A stretch of DNA of 64,000 bases. Source: Gemmatimonadota bacterium (GTDB lineage Bacteria; Gemmatimonadota; Gemmatimonadetes; Gemmatimonadales; GWC2-71-9). The DNA is taken from positions 1,021,071 through 1,085,070 of the forward strand of contig JADJPD010000001.1 of the NCBI GenBank assembly GCA_016713435.1, read 5' to 3'. The notes below the pieces were generated by a model. It searched no databases. It was not told where the DNA came from and worked only from the letters and a program-made list of their open reading frames with translations. The translations under genes and the position numbers were made by a program. Numbering within the stretch: the first letter of the stretch is position 1; the number at the start of each line of letters is the position of its first letter. Below are positions 61,833-64,000 of the stretch, piece by piece.

Positions 61833-63446
61833 TCAGGATTTCGTGGGGATCCCGAGCTTCTGCATGCGGGAGCGGAGGGTGGAGGCGTTGATGCCGAGGA
61901 GTTCGGCGGCGCCGCCCTTGCCGTGGATCTTGCCGGCCGCGGCCTGGAGGGCGCGGCGGATGTGGAGGCGCTCGTTTTCCTCCAGGGGGATGATGCTCTC
62001 CGGCGTGGGAGGGGCGGCGCCGGCCGGGGCGGTGAGGGAGACGGTGGCGGGACGGCCCGGCGTGGGGCGGAGGGCGTCGCCGATCTCGATGATGGGGTCG
62101 GTGGCCAGGACGCAGGCGCGCTCGATGACGTTCTGGAGTTCGCGGATGTTGCCGGGCCAGGCGTAGGCCTCGAGGCGGGCCATGCTTCCTCGGCGTCAGG
62201 CCTTGATGGGCTTGGCGAGCTTGCGCTGGAACTGGGCCAGGAAGTGGCTCACCAGCAGCTGGATGTCCTTGGGGCGGTCGCGGAGCGGGGGGATGCGGAT
62301 GGGGAAGACGTTCATCCGATAGAAGAGGTCGGCGCGGAAGCGGCCCTCGGCCACTTCCTGTTCCAGCTCCTTGTGGGTGGCGGCGATGAGGCGCACGTCC
62401 ACCTGCTGCGGCCGCGCGGAGCCGACGCGCTCGAACTCCCGCTCCTGCAGGACGCGCAGCAGCTTCACCTGGGTCTCCAGGTTCAGTTCCCCCACTTCAT
62501 CCATGAACAGCGTGCCCTTGTCGGCCAGCTCGAAGCGGCCGATGCGGCGCTGGAGCGCGCCGGTGAAGGCGCCCTTCTCGTGCCCGAAGAGTTCGCTCTC
62601 GACGAGGCCCTGGGGGATGGCGCCGCAGTTGACCTTGATGAGGGGGCGGTCCTTGCGCGGGCTGCCCTCATGGACGGCGCGGGCGATGAGTTCCTTGCCG
62701 GTGCCGGTCTCGCCGAGGATGAGGACGGTGGAGTCCACGGCGGCCACCTGCTTCACCTTCCGCAGGACGCCCATGAGCTGGGGGCTCGCGCCGACGATGC
62801 CTCCGTAGCCGCGGTCTTCCTCGAGCTGCTGCTGGAGGTAGGCGTTCTCGATCTCGAGGCGGTCCTTGTAGCGGGCAACGGCGCGGAAGAGCTGGGCGGT
62901 GCGGATGGCCATGGCGGCCTGGTCGGCGAAGATGCCGAGGAGCTCGAATTCGTCGTCGTCGAGCTCGCGGCTGCTGATGAGGCCGATGGAGCCGAGGACT
63001 TCGCCCTGGTGGATGAGGGGGAAGGCGTTGGCGCTCCGGGTGCCGGCGTCGCGGAGGAGCTGGGCGTAGTCGGGCGGGAGGTTGACGCCGGGGGCGTCGG
63101 GGAAGCCGTTGACGCGCGCCGGCTCGCGGGTGCCGATGACCCAGGCGGGCGGGGTGGGGAAGTCCACCGGCATGAGGTGGAACTCGCGTTCGTACTTGGG
63201 GATCCGCCCCTCGACGGCGGCCAGGTGGAGCATGCGGGCGCCGTAGCTCTGGGCCAGGCCGACGGGGCCCTCGCGGAGGCAGGTGTCGCACTCGTCGTCG
63301 CCGAGGAGGAGCCAGATGCGGCTCGTGAGCATGCCGGGCATGGCGGCCAGCGCGGCGACCACGGACTGGAGCACCGCCGAGAGGTCGGCGGTCGAGTTGA
63401 TGTTGCGGGCGATCGCGCGCAGGAGCTCGTGATGCCGGTGGGGCAT
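61833..63446 (-). pseudogene. sigma-54-dependent activator with GAF domain, interrupted
   Basis: From ATG 63446 (MPHRHHELLRAIARNINSTA) a GAF domain (about 15-175) and AAA+ domain follow: Walker A GETGTGKE, the sigma-54 contact loop GAFTGA, Walker B GTLFMDEVGEL and an arginine-finger region. A TGA at 62196-62198 stops it after KPIKA. The same frame then resumes with MARLEAYAWPGNIRELQNVI and a Fis-type helix-turn-helix (GGAAELLGINASTLRSRMQK) to 61833. Normal relatives have about KALTPEEAMARLEAY here, which would need three single bases restored. The parts are well conserved; sequence error or very recent decay is likely. Confidence 0.85.
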
Positions 63447-63657
63447 GGGACGCCTCGCGGAGCGGGTGCGAGATTTCGCGGGGTTGCTGAATGTCGTGGC
63501 CGGTACGGGGACGGGCAAGCCCGGGATTCAGGGTGCCTGACAACCGGGCGGGTGGGGGAAGTCGTTGCGCGGAGGGGAGGTTAGGGCGGGGCGGTGGGGC
63601 AGGTGGGCGGGCGGGGGGCCGGGGGCGGTGGTCCGTGGCTTGGCCTTTCCCAGCGGC

Positions 63658-64000
63658 ATGATGATCTCGACGCGGCCCCGCAGGGCCATCGATGCGCGGG
63701 GTGAGCGGATCCTCGCGGCGGCACTCACGGAGTTCGTGGAACGCGGCTTCCGGCGGGCGCGGCTCAGCACCATTGCGCGGGCGGCGGCGGTGTCGCCGCG
63801 GACGTTCCGGCGGTACTTCCCCGACAAGGCGGAGCTGTTCCGCGAGGTGGTGCGGACCACGATCCTCGAGCTGGTGCGGGGCTCCTGGCGGCGCAGCTCC
63901 GCTGGCCGGAGGCGGTGGCGATGAGCCGGTGGTACCGGGGAGGAGTTCGAGGCGTTTCCGGAGCTGGGGTGTTCTATGAGACGGAGATACTCCGGCGGAT
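63658..64000 (+). pseudogene. TetR-family regulator, partial and probably frameshifted
   Basis: ATG 63658 or 63661 opens MISTRPRRAIDARGERILAA. The TetR helix-turn-helix is complete: TEFVERGFRRARLSTIARAA, AVSPRTFRRYFPDKAELFREVV. The first frame ends early at 63924. Another frame through 63880-64000 reads LLAAQLRWPEAVAMSRWYRG and a third bit EEFEAFPELG, as expected of a ligand-binding domain, so more than one base appears missing. The gene also runs off the window. It diverges from the sigma-54 activator; TetR proteins (CecR) control the similar ybhGFSR pump. Confidence 0.7.

Overview
The window is about 70% GC and looks like a chromosomal segment around the replication origin of a Gemmatimonadota-like bacterium. 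The lineage call is an inference. It rests on the high GC, a GWxTD-domain lipoprotein, large Ser/Thr kinases and SARP-type regulators fused to a transmembrane helix and TPR-like repeats, many short lipoproteins and a PEP-CTERM protein. No rRNA, tRNA, CRISPR array, transposase or phage gene was seen.

Layout. 0-6.3 kb: a broken arginase, then the origin region dnaN / oriC / dnaA / rpmH-rnpA-yidD-yidC. The dnaA-dnaN gap carries an apparent basal unwinding element: TAG trinucleotides, a GC block and a DnaA-box-like site. 6.3-10.5 kb: a leftward operon (small protein, two secreted proteins, mtgA, an alpha/beta hydrolase) and the RNase P RNA gene. 10.5-21 kb: a kinase-TPR protein, an AraC-type regulator, a second kinase overlapping pyrE, the GWxTD lipoprotein, polA and a prepilin whose start overlaps the polA stop. 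21-40.5 kb: housekeeping and envelope genes, including a beta-helix/PA14 protein, an MMPL transporter, a matrixin, a serine hydrolase, an SUF-type factor, RNase D, a PLP enzyme, a thioesterase-hydrolase fusion, a ferredoxin, a patatin/beta-barrel protein, mnmE, a MOSC protein, an arginase-family enzyme, a PEP-CTERM protein, a CDGSH protein and a DUF2268-like protease.

40.8-54.7 kb is the most accessory-looking part. Two paralogous SARP/BTAD-TM-TPR regulators are each divergent from a secreted lipoprotein. Both divergent promoters carry the same 17-bp and 14-bp boxes at identical spacing. The second pair leads a rightward cluster: two small lipoproteins, a two-domain cupredoxin-like protein, a clostripain-family protease and an OB-fold-like lipoprotein, followed by a second copy of the cupredoxin-like protein. 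This is the best candidate for an undescribed secreted or envelope system.

54.8-64 kb holds a complete tripartite ABC-2 efflux operon (HlyD adaptor, two ATPases, two permeases, TolC), preceded by a sigma-54 activator and a divergent TetR regulator, both with reading-frame damage.

Three themes cross the window. (1) Short palindromes (GTAG-GGCCGGA..TCCGGCC-CTAC type) sit in gaps, and inverted pairs of them are translated in frame inside mnmE and the second SARP gene. (2) A 235-268 bp palindromic module occurs three times. (3) Five genes have apparent single-base losses, mostly in G/C runs, so assembly error must be excluded before any of them is called a pseudogene.
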